Assembly: GCA_045578465.1 (NCBI GenBank)
Contig: JAZNKJ010000026.1
Coordinates: forward strand, 1-16,693
Length of the DNA stretch: 16,693 bases
Direction: 5' to 3'
Origin: SIG454 sp045578465
Lineage (GTDB): Bacteria > Bacillota > Clostridia > Monoglobales > Monoglobaceae
A program made the translations under genes and the position numbers. The notes under the pieces were generated by a model. The model saw only the letters and a program-made list of their open reading frames with translations. It had not been told where the DNA came from and made no database searches. Positions 6,759 to 13,797 of this stretch are shown here, one piece after another (position 1 is the stretch's first letter; the number at the start of each line of letters is the position of its first letter).

Positions 6759-7565
6759 TCACGGTCTTAATCCGTAAAGCTGAACAATCTCAAAGTCAGG
6801 GCACTTTAAAAAGTCTTTGGGAAGAACCATTCTTCCCCCGTTTCCGTCTATGTCTGCGCCCACCGCAAAATATGCCTGCCACACAAGATGGGAACAATGA
6901 GAATGGTTTATTTCCTCTTCATCCGATTTGTCCTTGTCGATGATCCCTGCCAGTGGGTTATATGGCACTCCAACAAGCTTTTCCTTGGCATATTCCACCG
7001 CCCGCTCCGCCACTTCCTTATCCTTATAACGAAGGACCGCAAAGGTGGGGTATACGCCCCAGGTACTTACATTTGAGTAGCTTGAAAGCTCTCCTATTAC
7101 CATATGCTCTAAGGTTGTCCCCCATTTTTCATCCATGACAAGACCTGCGTGGCCATGACGAAAGCCTAAGGAATGGGTGGTCAGGGAAACCAGAACATCC
7201 CCTTTTTCAAGAGGCACCGTTTTGAGTGGTTCAGTCTTCCTTTCATAGGCCACAATGGGAGCAAAAAGAAAATCCATTTCATATTCGCAAGGGGCGAAAT
7301 ACTGCTCCTGAAAATCATAGATTTCCTCTTTGCGTCCGCTATTTATTAAAGAGTCAATTCCGCTTTTTGAAAGTCCCGTCTGGGCGCGCAGGAAATCATA
7401 ATCCCTCTCGCTAAACTCCTCCTTTTGCAAAATAACGGAAATATCTTCCTTTTCCCATTCAGGCTCAAAGTAAGCATTCCTTCCGCAGGAAACACACCAA
7501 AGGGCCACAAGAAGAGCAAAAATCAATATTAAGATTATCTTTTTATTTTTCTTAAATCTGTTCAT
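6759..7565 (-). CDS. Exported YiiX-like permuted NlpC/P60 (papain-fold) protein
   Basis: A 268-aa protein with an N-terminal basic stretch and hydrophobic segment (residues about 9-27) ending in CVSC-G. This is a signal peptide or membrane anchor; C27 could be lipidated, though the residue three before it is Cys instead of the usual Leu, so the lipobox is poor. The C-terminal half resembles the permuted papain-fold YiiX/C92 group: GDVLVSLT, then HGHAGLVMDE (H139 as likely catalytic His), a Glu (E153) and HCSHLVWQAY with C224 as likely nucleophile. In this permuted order His precedes Cys. An ADIDGNGG motif (238-244) could bind a cation. Members are predicted amidases or cysteine hydrolases acting on cell wall or lipids; the substrate is unknown. 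ATG 7565 has only a weak ribosome site and may be leaderless (see promoter). Confidence 0.75.
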   Translation of the reverse strand: MNRFKKNKKIILILIFALLVALWCVSCGRNAYFEPEWEKEDISVILQKEEFSERDYDFLRAQTGLSKSGIDSLINSGRKEEIYDFQEQYFAPCEYEMDFLFAPIVAYERKTEPLKTVPLEKGDVLVSLTTHSLGFRHGHAGLVMDEKWGTTLEHMVIGELSSYSNVSTWGVYPTFAVLRYKDKEVAERAVEYAKEKLVGVPYNPLAGIIDKDKSDEEEINHSHCSHLVWQAYFAVGADIDGNGGRMVLPKDFLKCPDFEIVQLYGLRP

Positions 7566-7571
7566 ATTATT

Positions 7572-7600
7572 AGTATAACACCTTTTTTCTCTTTTCGCAA
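7572..7600 (-). promoter_or_regulatory. Promoter for the YiiX-like gene; predicted leaderless start
   Basis: Minus-strand TTGCGA (7600-7595), 17-bp spacer, TATACT (7577-7572). Only six bases separate the -10 box from the ATG at 7565, which puts the expected transcription start at or next to the start codon. The only Shine-Dalgarno-like stretch (AAAGGTG) lies upstream of the -10 box and would not be in this transcript. Confidence 0.6.
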
Positions 7601-7630
7601 CACCAGTATATTTTCTCTCAAAATCGGCAA

Positions 7631-7636
7631 TATAAT
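7631..7636 (+). promoter_or_regulatory. Candidate -10 box for ptsI
   Basis: A perfect TATAAT 21 bases before the TTG start at 7658. The -35 region (7607-7613, T/A-rich) does not match consensus, so this promoter may need an activator or be weak. The predicted leader would be about 15 nt. Confidence 0.45.
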
Positions 7637-7657
7637 TTTAAGAAAGGTGGGATAAAA

Positions 7658-9274
7658 TTGACAGAGCTTTTTGGAAACGGTGTTTCAGGCGGCTATGCAA
7701 TCGGCAGGATTTGTTTTATTGATTCTGCCTCTCCCAAAATCGAAAAACGAACTATCTCCGACACAAAGGCAGAAATTTTAAGGCTTGAAGATGGTTTTAA
7801 AGATGCCCTTGACCGTCTTGATTGTTTGTATCGGGAGGCAATAAAAGAAGTCGGGCAGGCGGAAGCGGAAATTTTCAACATCCACAAAATGATGCTGGAA
7901 GACTCCGACTACCGCAGTTTTGCAAAAAATATAATTATAACGGAGCGACTCTGCGCCGAATATGCAGTTTCCGTTACAAAGGAAAGATTCTCTGATATGT
8001 TTTCTTCAATGGAGGATACATATATGAAAGAGCGGGCAAAGGATGTCCGCGATGTATCCGACAGACTCATTTTAATTCTTTGCGGAAAGGAAGAAACCTC
8101 TCTTTCCTCTCTCTCGGGAATAATCGCCGCAGATGACCTCTCCCCCAGTCAGACAATCTGTCTTGACAAAGGAAAAGTCAGCGCTTTTATAACCCAAAAC
8201 GGCTCAAAAAATTCCCACACGGCAATTTTAGCCAGAGGAATGAATATTCCTGCCGTTTGTAACTTAGGAAGTTCCCTCTCTCGTGAATTTGACGGGGAGA
8301 TGGCAATTGTTGACGGCAGGGCAGGTCGGGTTATAATAAACCCCTCAGAAGAGCTTATCCAAAAAACTCAGAGGCATATCAAAAAGGATAGGGAAAGCCA
8401 CGATTTGTTCAAAGCTCTCATAGGTCAGCCGACAGTTACCACCGACGGAACGAAAATCGACCTCTATTCAAACATCGGCGACCTTTCTGACATTGACAGC
8501 GTTTTAGAAAACGACAGCGAGGGGATTGGCCTTTTTCGCAGCGAATTTATATTTTTAGGAAGAAATACCGCTCCCACAGAGGCGGAGCAATTTGAGGTTT
8601 ACAAAAAAGCGGCAGAAAAAATGAACGGAAAAAAAGTCATAATCAGAACCTTAGATATAGGCGCCGACAAAAAGGCTCCTTATCTCCCTTTGGAGAATGA
8701 GGAAAACCCTGCTATGGGCCTTCGGGCAATCCGTTTCTGCCTTTTTCATCAGGACATTTTCAAAACTCAGCTTCGGGCAATTCTTCGTGCCTCGGCCTAC
8801 GGAAATATCTCCATAATGTTTCCTATGATTATAAGCAAGAGCGAAATCGTTTCTGCAAAAAAACTTCTATACTCCGCTATGGCAGAGCTTGACGGGGAAG
8901 GAATTTCCTATAACAAAGACATTGAAATCGGCATAATGATTGAAACTCCTGCCGCCGCACTTCTCAGCGATACTTTGGCGGATGAGGTGGACTTTTTCAG
9001 CATCGGCACAAACGATTTAACCCAATACACTCTTGCGGTGGACAGGCAAAACAACGCCATAAGCGACCTCTGTGCAGAAAATCAGAGCGCGGTTTTAAAG
9101 CTCATCGCCATGACAGCTTTCAGCGGACGAAAAGCGGGCATCTGGGTTGGGGTTTGCGGAGAAATGGCATCGGATACTTCCCTTACGGACTTTTTCATAA
9201 AGTCGGGAATAAACGAGCTTTCCGTATCCCCTCACAATACCCTGCGCCTTCGCAAAAAAATAAGAGAAATATAA
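7658..9274 (+). CDS. ptsI: PTS enzyme I (phosphoenolpyruvate-protein phosphotransferase)
   Basis: Cytosolic enzyme that takes phosphate from PEP and passes it to HPr, the first step of sugar uptake by the phosphotransferase system. Key residues are all visible: phosphorylated H187 in GSKNSHTAILARGMNIPAV, R294 in GIGLFRSEF, R330 in RTLDIGADK, E429 in IETPAAA, D453 and R463 in GTNDLTQYTLAVDR, and C500 in GVCGEMASD. The N-terminal signature GNGVSGGYAIG has Gly where Pro is common. The start is TTG 7658, seven bases after AAAGGTGG. The protein is 538 aa and stops soon after the last barrel helix, about 35 residues before the end of the longer E. coli and B. subtilis enzymes; short forms may be normal in Clostridia. 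No ptsH or sugar-specific enzyme II lies in the window. Confidence 0.93.
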   Translation: MTELFGNGVSGGYAIGRICFIDSASPKIEKRTISDTKAEILRLEDGFKDALDRLDCLYREAIKEVGQAEAEIFNIHKMMLEDSDYRSFAKNIIITERLCAEYAVSVTKERFSDMFSSMEDTYMKERAKDVRDVSDRLILILCGKEETSLSSLSGIIAADDLSPSQTICLDKGKVSAFITQNGSKNSHTAILARGMNIPAVCNLGSSLSREFDGEMAIVDGRAGRVIINPSEELIQKTQRHIKKDRESHDLFKALIGQPTVTTDGTKIDLYSNIGDLSDIDSVLENDSEGIGLFRSEFIFLGRNTAPTEAEQFEVYKKAAEKMNGKKVIIRTLDIGADKKAPYLPLENEENPAMGLRAIRFCLFHQDIFKTQLRAILRASAYGNISIMFPMIISKSEIVSAKKLLYSAMAELDGEGISYNKDIEIGIMIETPAAALLSDTLADEVDFFSIGTNDLTQYTLAVDRQNNAISDLCAENQSAVLKLIAMTAFSGRKAGIWVGVCGEMASDTSLTDFFIKSGINELSVSPHNTLRLRKKIREI

Positions 9275-9301
9275 AAACGGCAAACCTTTGCCGTTTTTTT
9301 C
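9273..9301. terminator. Bidirectional intrinsic terminator between ptsI and the MocR gene
   Basis: AAAAACGGCAAA / TTTGCCGTTTTT pairing around a very short CC centre (effective loop ACCT or larger), with T's continuing to 9301 on the plus strand and A's at 9273-9277 giving T's on the minus strand. The ptsI stop codon is in its left edge and the convergent gene's stop (9308) is seven bases beyond. Confidence 0.85.
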
Positions 9302-9307
9302 TTATCT

Positions 9308-10393
9308 CTATATATTTCTGAGTTGCTGACGGAGTTTTCTCCTTGTCCTGTTTATATGCCGTTCAAAATCTCCGTTATTTATAAATTCCGCAAGAACATA
9401 TTGCTCAAATATAGGCACTGTACAGGAATAAAAACCCATCTTTTTTAAAAATGAATCAACAAGCCCTGAGGGAAGAATCATATATCCTATTCGCATAGAC
9501 GGGGCAACTGTTTTCGTAAAAGTGTTTACATATATTACACTTTTCTCGGGTTCAAGAGAAAATACTGTATCCTCATTTTTCCTTGATACTGTAAACTCCG
9601 AATTAAAGTCATCCTCTATAATAATCCCATTTCTGTCCAGCGCCCACTGAATATATTCATTTCGTTTTGACGCGCTGGCTGTAACTCCGCTGGGGAAGCT
9701 CCTGAAAGGAGTTATATGAAGAACAGTTGCTTTTGCCGTGTTAAGCTGGGAAGTAAGTATTCCGTCCTTTCCCAGTTTTAACAGTTCGCACTCCGCTCCG
9801 TTTGCTTTATATACGGACAGAATCTTTTCATAAGAGGGCTTTTCTATTGCATAAATTTTCTCCTTTCCTAAAAACTGAACTATAAGGCCATATAAATATT
9901 CCGCCCCTGAACCGATTACAATCTGGTCTGTGCTTACTTTCATCCCCTTCCCTCTTGCAAGATAATCGGAAATTGCTTTCTTAAGCTCATAACATCCCGA
10001 ATTTGGAGATTTTACAAGCAGTTGTTCCCCATACTTTGAAATTACATTTCGCATAGTTTTTGCAAATACAGAAAAAGGAAACTCTTCGCTTCTATGATAA
10101 GAGCTGTTTTCTATTGCTGTATACTCCTGCTCTCCAATAGGAAGGAAATTATCTTTCTGGTATACAACATAATATCCCTTACGCTCCACCGCCTCAATAT
10201 ACCCCTCATCGCATAATATGCTCAGGGCGTGCTCTACGGTTATAACACTTGTTAATGCTTCCTCGGCAAGGATACGCTTTGACGGGAGTTTGTCCCCGTA
10301 TTTATAAACAAAAGTTGTTATATCTTCCCTGAGCTGCTGATACAGTTGCATATATGCGCTCTGCTTTGAATTCAAATCTAAAGAATATTTCAT
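9308..10393 (-). CDS. MocR-type regulator (GntR HTH + aminotransferase fold), C-terminally short
   Basis: Transcription factor with an N-terminal GntR-type winged helix (about 1-78; GDKLPSKRILAEEALTSVITVEHAL is the core, with GYIEAVERKGYYV as the wing) joined to a class I aminotransferase-like domain. The PLP lysine is K294 in NTFTKTVAPSMRIGYMILP and the PLP-contact Asp is in IIEDDFNSEF, where the usual Tyr is Phe. The SHQ element of the usual TPSHQ-PTG motif is replaced (TPFRSFPSG). At 361 aa it ends at NNGDFERHINRTRRKLRQ, some 80-100 residues short of typical MocR proteins such as GabR, losing the small C-terminal subdomain with the substrate-carboxylate Arg. No downstream continuation in another frame was seen. 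It is divergent from an ECF S subunit, which it probably controls. ATG 10393 is 16 bases from AAGGAG; no closer start exists. Confidence 0.82.
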   Translation of the reverse strand: MKYSLDLNSKQSAYMQLYQQLREDITTFVYKYGDKLPSKRILAEEALTSVITVEHALSILCDEGYIEAVERKGYYVVYQKDNFLPIGEQEYTAIENSSYHRSEEFPFSVFAKTMRNVISKYGEQLLVKSPNSGCYELKKAISDYLARGKGMKVSTDQIVIGSGAEYLYGLIVQFLGKEKIYAIEKPSYEKILSVYKANGAECELLKLGKDGILTSQLNTAKATVLHITPFRSFPSGVTASASKRNEYIQWALDRNGIIIEDDFNSEFTVSRKNEDTVFSLEPEKSVIYVNTFTKTVAPSMRIGYMILPSGLVDSFLKKMGFYSCTVPIFEQYVLAEFINNGDFERHINRTRRKLRQQLRNI

Positions 10394-10424
10394 CTGGTTA
10401 TATTAAAAACTCCTTAATTGGTAA

Positions 10425-10453
10425 TTGTTGTATAATCAGATTTATTATATAAT
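10425..10453 (+). promoter_or_regulatory. Promoter for the ECF S-subunit gene
   Basis: TTGTTG (10425-10430), 17-bp spacer, TATAAT (10448-10453); the ATG is at 10485. The -10 box is the right half of the palindrome ATTATATAAT (10444-10453). Confidence 0.7.
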
Positions 10454-10472
10454 ATCTACAGTACTTTGTAAA
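10444..10472 (-). promoter_or_regulatory. Promoter for the MocR-type gene, overlapping the opposing promoter
   Basis: Minus-strand TTTACA (10472-10467), 17-bp spacer, TATAAT (10449-10444). Its -10 box is the left half of the same palindrome used by the plus-strand promoter, and its -35 box touches the ribosome site of the S-subunit gene (AAGGGG 10471-10476). RNA polymerase could not occupy both promoters at once. Confidence 0.65.
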
Positions 10473-10484
10473 GGGGTTTTTGAA

Positions 10485-10970
10485 ATGAAAACAAAGAAAA
10501 TCGTTATGACCGCCTTGCTTGCGGCTTTATGTTGCATTGCAACAATGATTATCAAGATACCCTCTCCTCTTAAAGGATACCTGAATCTTGGAGACTGTGT
10601 GGTCCTGCTCTCGGGGTGGCTCCTGACTCCTTTTATGGGGTTTCTCGCAGCGGGGTTAGGGTCAGCTCTTGCAGATATTTTTTCAGGATATACGTTGTAC
10701 GCCCCTGCCACCTTTGTTATTAAAGGACTGATGACGCTTATGGCATTTTATATCTTTAATTCTCTGCAAAGCAAAATCCGTCCTCTATCCGCGAGAATTA
10801 TCAGCGCCGTCTCCGCTGAAATAATAATGATTTTGGGATATTATATTTTTGAAGGATTTTTATACGGATTTCTCCCGTCACTTATAAATATGCCCGCCAA
10901 TATTATGCAGGGCATTTTAGGTTTGATTCTGGGCGTATTTCTTATTAAAAAACTTGAAAAACACCGCTGA
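10485..10970 (+). CDS. ECF transporter S component (candidate vitamin B6 or related uptake)
   Basis: A 161-aa, very hydrophobic protein with about five to six predicted membrane helices, typical of the substrate-binding S subunit of energy-coupling factor transporters. The first helix has the Ala-rich pattern TALLAALCC (9-17) that contacts EcfT. The stretch GYLNLGDCVVLLSGWLL, followed by GLGSALADIFSGYTLYAPATFVIKG (54-81), matches the ECF S-subunit family with NLGD and SALADxxSGY signatures. I chose ATG 10485, eight bases from AAGGGG; the longer frame from 10425 begins at the promoter. No EcfA or EcfT genes are in the window, so it would share a common energising module (group II). Substrate cannot be read directly; the divergent PLP-fold regulator suggests a B6 vitamer (inference), with hydroxymethylpyrimidine or another small metabolite as alternatives. 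Confidence 0.85.
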   Translation: MKTKKIVMTALLAALCCIATMIIKIPSPLKGYLNLGDCVVLLSGWLLTPFMGFLAAGLGSALADIFSGYTLYAPATFVIKGLMTLMAFYIFNSLQSKIRPLSARIISAVSAEIIMILGYYIFEGFLYGFLPSLINMPANIMQGILGLILGVFLIKKLEKHR

Positions 10971-10983
10971 TAGCGGTGTTTTT
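10957..10983. terminator. Bidirectional intrinsic terminator between the S subunit and PFK genes
   Basis: AAACACCGCT / AGCGGTGTTT stem (10959-10968 with 10972-10981), loop GAT, then T's. The TGA stop codon of the S-subunit gene (10968-10970) lies at the top of the hairpin. The A run on the left gives a T run for the convergent PFK gene, whose stop is at 10987. Confidence 0.85.
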
Positions 10984-10986
10984 CTT

Positions 10987-12189
10987 TTATCTCTTTACAA
11001 ATTTCAGTATTCCCTTTTCATAGGTTAGCTCAGGCTCGCCCTCAATTAAGGGTCTTGCGTATTTTATAAATTCGTCCGTTATGCTCATATTGTCCTCCCC
11101 AATCATATTGTCAGGAACAACCTTTTCAAGATTTGCGATTTTGGATACAGGATAAGGAACGATCTCCATTTTATATGGCTCATCGGAAATTCTCTTAAAG
11201 CAAGGCATAAACCCTGTTTCGCCCTTTTCTGCAAACTCAACGCTCTTAACACCTGCCTGATACGCTTCCTCTCTGTCGCAATCAGACGCCCCCTGGGAGA
11301 AGCATCTTTGGAGTGTGGAAAGCTCGATTGTTCTTGTTTTTATTTTAAGCTTTTCGGAGATTAAATTCTCAACAATTCGCCCCACTCCGCCAAGGGCCGC
11401 GTGAGCAAAGCCGTCATTCGCCTCTTTTAAAGAAAGGCTTTCGCCTATATATTTTCCGTCTGCGCCTTTAATTCCCTCGGATATTGCAATAATTGGCGCA
11501 ATCCCTTTTTCAGCATTACGGGAAACCTTTTCCAAGAACTTTTCAGGCTCGAAAACTCTTTCAGGAAGACAGATTATATCTGTCGCCAGAACATCTTCGT
11601 CGTTACCGAGAGCTGCCGCCGCAGTAAGCCAGCCTGCGTTTCTTCCCATAATTTCAAGAACGATAACGGACTTCATTTTATAAACCGCAGTGTCTAAGGC
11701 AAGCTGACGGACTGTGTTTGCAACAAACTTTGCCGCAGAGCCATAGCCTGGGGTGTGGTCCGTTATTGCAAGGTCATTATCAATAGTTTTCGGAACTCCG
11801 CAAATTCTTACCTCCGAGCCGATTTTTTCTGCATATCGGCTGAGCTTATCAACGGTGTCCATTGAGTCGTTTCCGCCAATATAGAAAAACGCGCCGATGT
11901 CATATTTCTTGAAAATCCCGAAAATTTTTTCGTAGGTTTCTTCATCATCTCCAAGCTTCTTTCTGCAAGAGCCGAGATAGGATGACGGGGTCTGCTTCAA
12001 GAGTTTTATGAACTTTTCGTCTGCACTTTTAATCTCTATAATGTCGTCCTCTAAAACTCCCTGAATTCCGCCTACCATTCCGTAGACCTTATCAAATTTC
12101 TTTGAGTCAAAGCCTGCCTTTATAACCCCTGCCAAAGAGGAGTTAATAACTGCTGTCGGGCCGCCTGACTGTCCTACAAGTATATTCAT
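10987..12189 (-). CDS. 6-phosphofructokinase, pyrophosphate-dependent type
   Basis: Glycolytic enzyme converting fructose 6-phosphate to fructose 1,6-bisphosphate. The fold is clear from GQSGGPTAVINSSL at the N-terminus, PKTIDNDL and MGRNAGWLTAAAAL. Two positions separate ATP from pyrophosphate users: the GGDGS loop of ATP enzymes reads GGNDS here (D108), and the Gly of PGTIDND is Lys (K134). Asp plus Lys is the known signature of PPi-dependent enzymes, which can also run in the gluconeogenic direction. The length, 400 aa, fits the longer PPi clade and not the 320-aa bacterial ATP enzyme. ATG 12189 lies seven bases from AAGGAG, which overlaps the proA stop, so it is the second gene of a proA-led operon. 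Confidence 0.9.
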   Translation of the reverse strand: MNILVGQSGGPTAVINSSLAGVIKAGFDSKKFDKVYGMVGGIQGVLEDDIIEIKSADEKFIKLLKQTPSSYLGSCRKKLGDDEETYEKIFGIFKKYDIGAFFYIGGNDSMDTVDKLSRYAEKIGSEVRICGVPKTIDNDLAITDHTPGYGSAAKFVANTVRQLALDTAVYKMKSVIVLEIMGRNAGWLTAAAALGNDEDVLATDIICLPERVFEPEKFLEKVSRNAEKGIAPIIAISEGIKGADGKYIGESLSLKEANDGFAHAALGGVGRIVENLISEKLKIKTRTIELSTLQRCFSQGASDCDREEAYQAGVKSVEFAEKGETGFMPCFKRISDEPYKMEIVPYPVSKIANLEKVVPDNMIGEDNMSITDEFIKYARPLIEGEPELTYEKGILKFVKR

Positions 12190-12200
12190 GTTCTTTCTCC

Positions 12201-13448
12201 TTATCGTCTTATCTGTCCGTTTCCTTTGATCAAATATTTGCTTGTTGTAAGCTCTGTAAGCCCCATTGGCCCACGAGCGTGAATTTTCTGTGTGCTTATT
12301 CCGATTTCTGCACCGAATCCGAACTCGAAGCCGTCTGTAAATCTTGTTGAAGCGTTAACATATACCGCCGCCGCATCAACCTCTTTCAAGAACTTCTGAG
12401 ATGCTTGGATGTTCTCCGTAATAATCGCTTCGGAGTGGCGGGTGCCGTATTTATTTATGTGGGTAATTGCCTCGTCAACGCTGTTCACAACCTTGATTGC
12501 GATTTTAAGGGATAGATATTCTTCTCCCCAATCCTCTTCTGTTGCCGGCTTTGCTCCGCTTGAAATTTTGCATACTCTCTCATCCCCCATAACCTCAACC
12601 CCTTCTTCATGAAGAGCCGAAATCATAGCAGGGAGGAATCTCTCCGCAATCTCGCTGTGAACCAAAAGCTTTTCCTCTGCATTGCATACGGAGGGCCTTG
12701 AAGTTTTCGCATTTATAACAATATCTCTCGCCATAGAGAGGTCGGCATATTTGTCAACATAAACATGGCAGTTACCTGTTCCCGTTTCAATGGCAGGAAC
12801 TGTTGCGTTTTCCATAACCGCGCGGATAAGCCCAGCTCCACCGCGAGGGATAATAACATCAAGATATTCGTTAAGGCGCATAAGAGCAGTTGCTGTCTCT
12901 CTTGAAGTGTCTTCAACTAAGTTTATGCAACCCTTTGGAAATCCCTCTTTAACCAGAGCCTCCTGCATAATATTAACAAGGGCAAGGTTTGTTCCAAGAG
13001 CCTCTTTTCCGCCACGAAGTATGCAGGCATTTCCTGACTTTAAGCAAAGCGCCGCCGCATCCGCCGTTACATTTGGACGGGATTCATAAATTATACCGAT
13101 AACCCCAAGAGGAACCCGAACCTTTTCGATTTCAAGACCGTTGGGGCGCTTGTCTCTTGAAATATATGTTCCAACAGGGTCAGGAAGCTCCGCCACCTGC
13201 GTCATCCCTTTGGCAATTGCCGTAATTCTTAAAGGGTTTAAAGTAAGCCTTTCGATAAATCCCTCCGAAAGCCCGTTTTGACGAGCCAGAGCAAGGTCCT
13301 CTTCGTTAACCTTTAAAATATAGTCTGAATTTTCATAAACAGCCTCCGCCATAGCGATTAAAGCACGATTTTTGTCCTCTTCTCTGGCGGTCACAAGGAA
13401 CTCTGACGCCATTTTCGCCATCTGCCCTTTTATTATAAGCTCGTTCAT
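12201..13448 (-). CDS. proA: Gamma-glutamyl phosphate reductase
   Basis: Second enzyme of proline synthesis: NADPH-dependent reduction of gamma-glutamyl phosphate to glutamate semialdehyde. The 415-aa length is standard. It belongs to the aldehyde dehydrogenase superfamily; the catalytic Cys is C255 in TSRPSVCNAEEKLLVH, and GVIGIIYESRPNVTADAAAL (about 115-134), IPRGGAGLI and the C-terminal GFGAEIGISTQKIHARGPMGL region are typical (key residues: the EIGIST and HARGPMGL stretches). ATG 13448 has AAAGGG nine bases upstream. A strong promoter is at 13487-13515. The usual partner proB is absent here; downstream, 11 bases on, is the PPi-type phosphofructokinase. Confidence 0.96.
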   Translation of the reverse strand: MNELIIKGQMAKMASEFLVTAREEDKNRALIAMAEAVYENSDYILKVNEEDLALARQNGLSEGFIERLTLNPLRITAIAKGMTQVAELPDPVGTYISRDKRPNGLEIEKVRVPLGVIGIIYESRPNVTADAAALCLKSGNACILRGGKEALGTNLALVNIMQEALVKEGFPKGCINLVEDTSRETATALMRLNEYLDVIIPRGGAGLIRAVMENATVPAIETGTGNCHVYVDKYADLSMARDIVINAKTSRPSVCNAEEKLLVHSEIAERFLPAMISALHEEGVEVMGDERVCKISSGAKPATEEDWGEEYLSLKIAIKVVNSVDEAITHINKYGTRHSEAIITENIQASQKFLKEVDAAAVYVNASTRFTDGFEFGFGAEIGISTQKIHARGPMGLTELTTSKYLIKGNGQIRR

Positions 13449-13486
13449 CCTGTTTCACCCTTTCAAATTTCATCTTTTATAAAATT

Positions 13487-13515
13487 ATTATAACATATGA
13501 GGGAAGATTGGTCAA
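13487..13515 (-). promoter_or_regulatory. Strong extended -10 promoter for proA-PFK
   Basis: Minus-strand TTGACC (13515-13510), 17-bp spacer, TATAAT (13492-13487) preceded by TGT (extended -10). The proA ATG is 38 bases further on. The A/T-rich 13516-13582 between this and the tRNA promoter shows nothing else. Confidence 0.85.
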
Positions 13516-13582
13516 ATAATATTGCAAAAATTAAGGAGAAAGAAAAAATATCGAGAAAAAGCAAAAATTTTTGAGATTTTCC

Positions 13583-13611
13583 TTGACAAAAGCAGTCTTT
13601 GGTAGTATAAT
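13583..13611 (+). promoter_or_regulatory. Consensus promoter for tRNA-Lys
   Basis: TTGACA (13583-13588), exactly 17 bp, TATAAT (13606-13611): a perfect consensus pair. The expected start near 13618 gives a leader of about 22 nt before the mature tRNA. Confidence 0.92.
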
Positions 13612-13639
13612 ATCATTTGCGTGATGAAATCCAGCATAT

Positions 13640-13715
13640 GCACCATTAGCTCAGCTGGTAGAGCACCTGACTCTTAATCAGGGTGTCCACGGTTCGAGTC
13701 CGTGATGGTGTACCA
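13640..13715 (+). tRNA. tRNA-Lys (anticodon CTT)
   Basis: A 76-nt cloverleaf with encoded CCA. The acceptor stem GCACCAT pairs with ATGGTGT (first pair G-U), discriminator A, D-arm with AGCTCAGCTGGTAGAGC, anticodon stem CTGA/TCAG around the loop CTCTTAA with anticodon CTT, and T-arm with GGTTCGAGTCC. It is a single-gene unit with its own promoter and terminator. Confidence 0.97.
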
Positions 13716-13746
13716 AACCGCATAGCACAAGCTATGCGGTTTTTTC
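13716..13746 (+). terminator. Intrinsic terminator of the tRNA-Lys gene
   Basis: An 11-bp perfect stem AACCGCATAGC / GCTATGCGGTT (13716-13726, 13731-13741) with ACAA loop and a T run to 13746, directly after the CCA end. Confidence 0.92.
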
Positions 13747-13760
13747 TTTTCAACTTTAAT

Positions 13761-13795
13761 AAAAAAGCAGTTAAGCTTAAAGCTTAACTGCTTTT
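13761..13795 (-). terminator. Intrinsic terminator of the rhamnose operon
   Basis: A 15-bp perfect stem (AAAAGCAGTTAAGCT at 13763-13777 and its complement at 13781-13795) with a 3-nt loop, followed on the minus strand by T's. It starts two bases past the stop of the last operon gene. Confidence 0.85.
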
Positions 13796-13797
13796 GT

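Noticed and set aside
13516..13582. Possible small RNA or leader between proA and tRNA promoters
   Set aside because: The stretch is A-rich without hairpin, ORF or promoter of its own beyond the two assigned ones.
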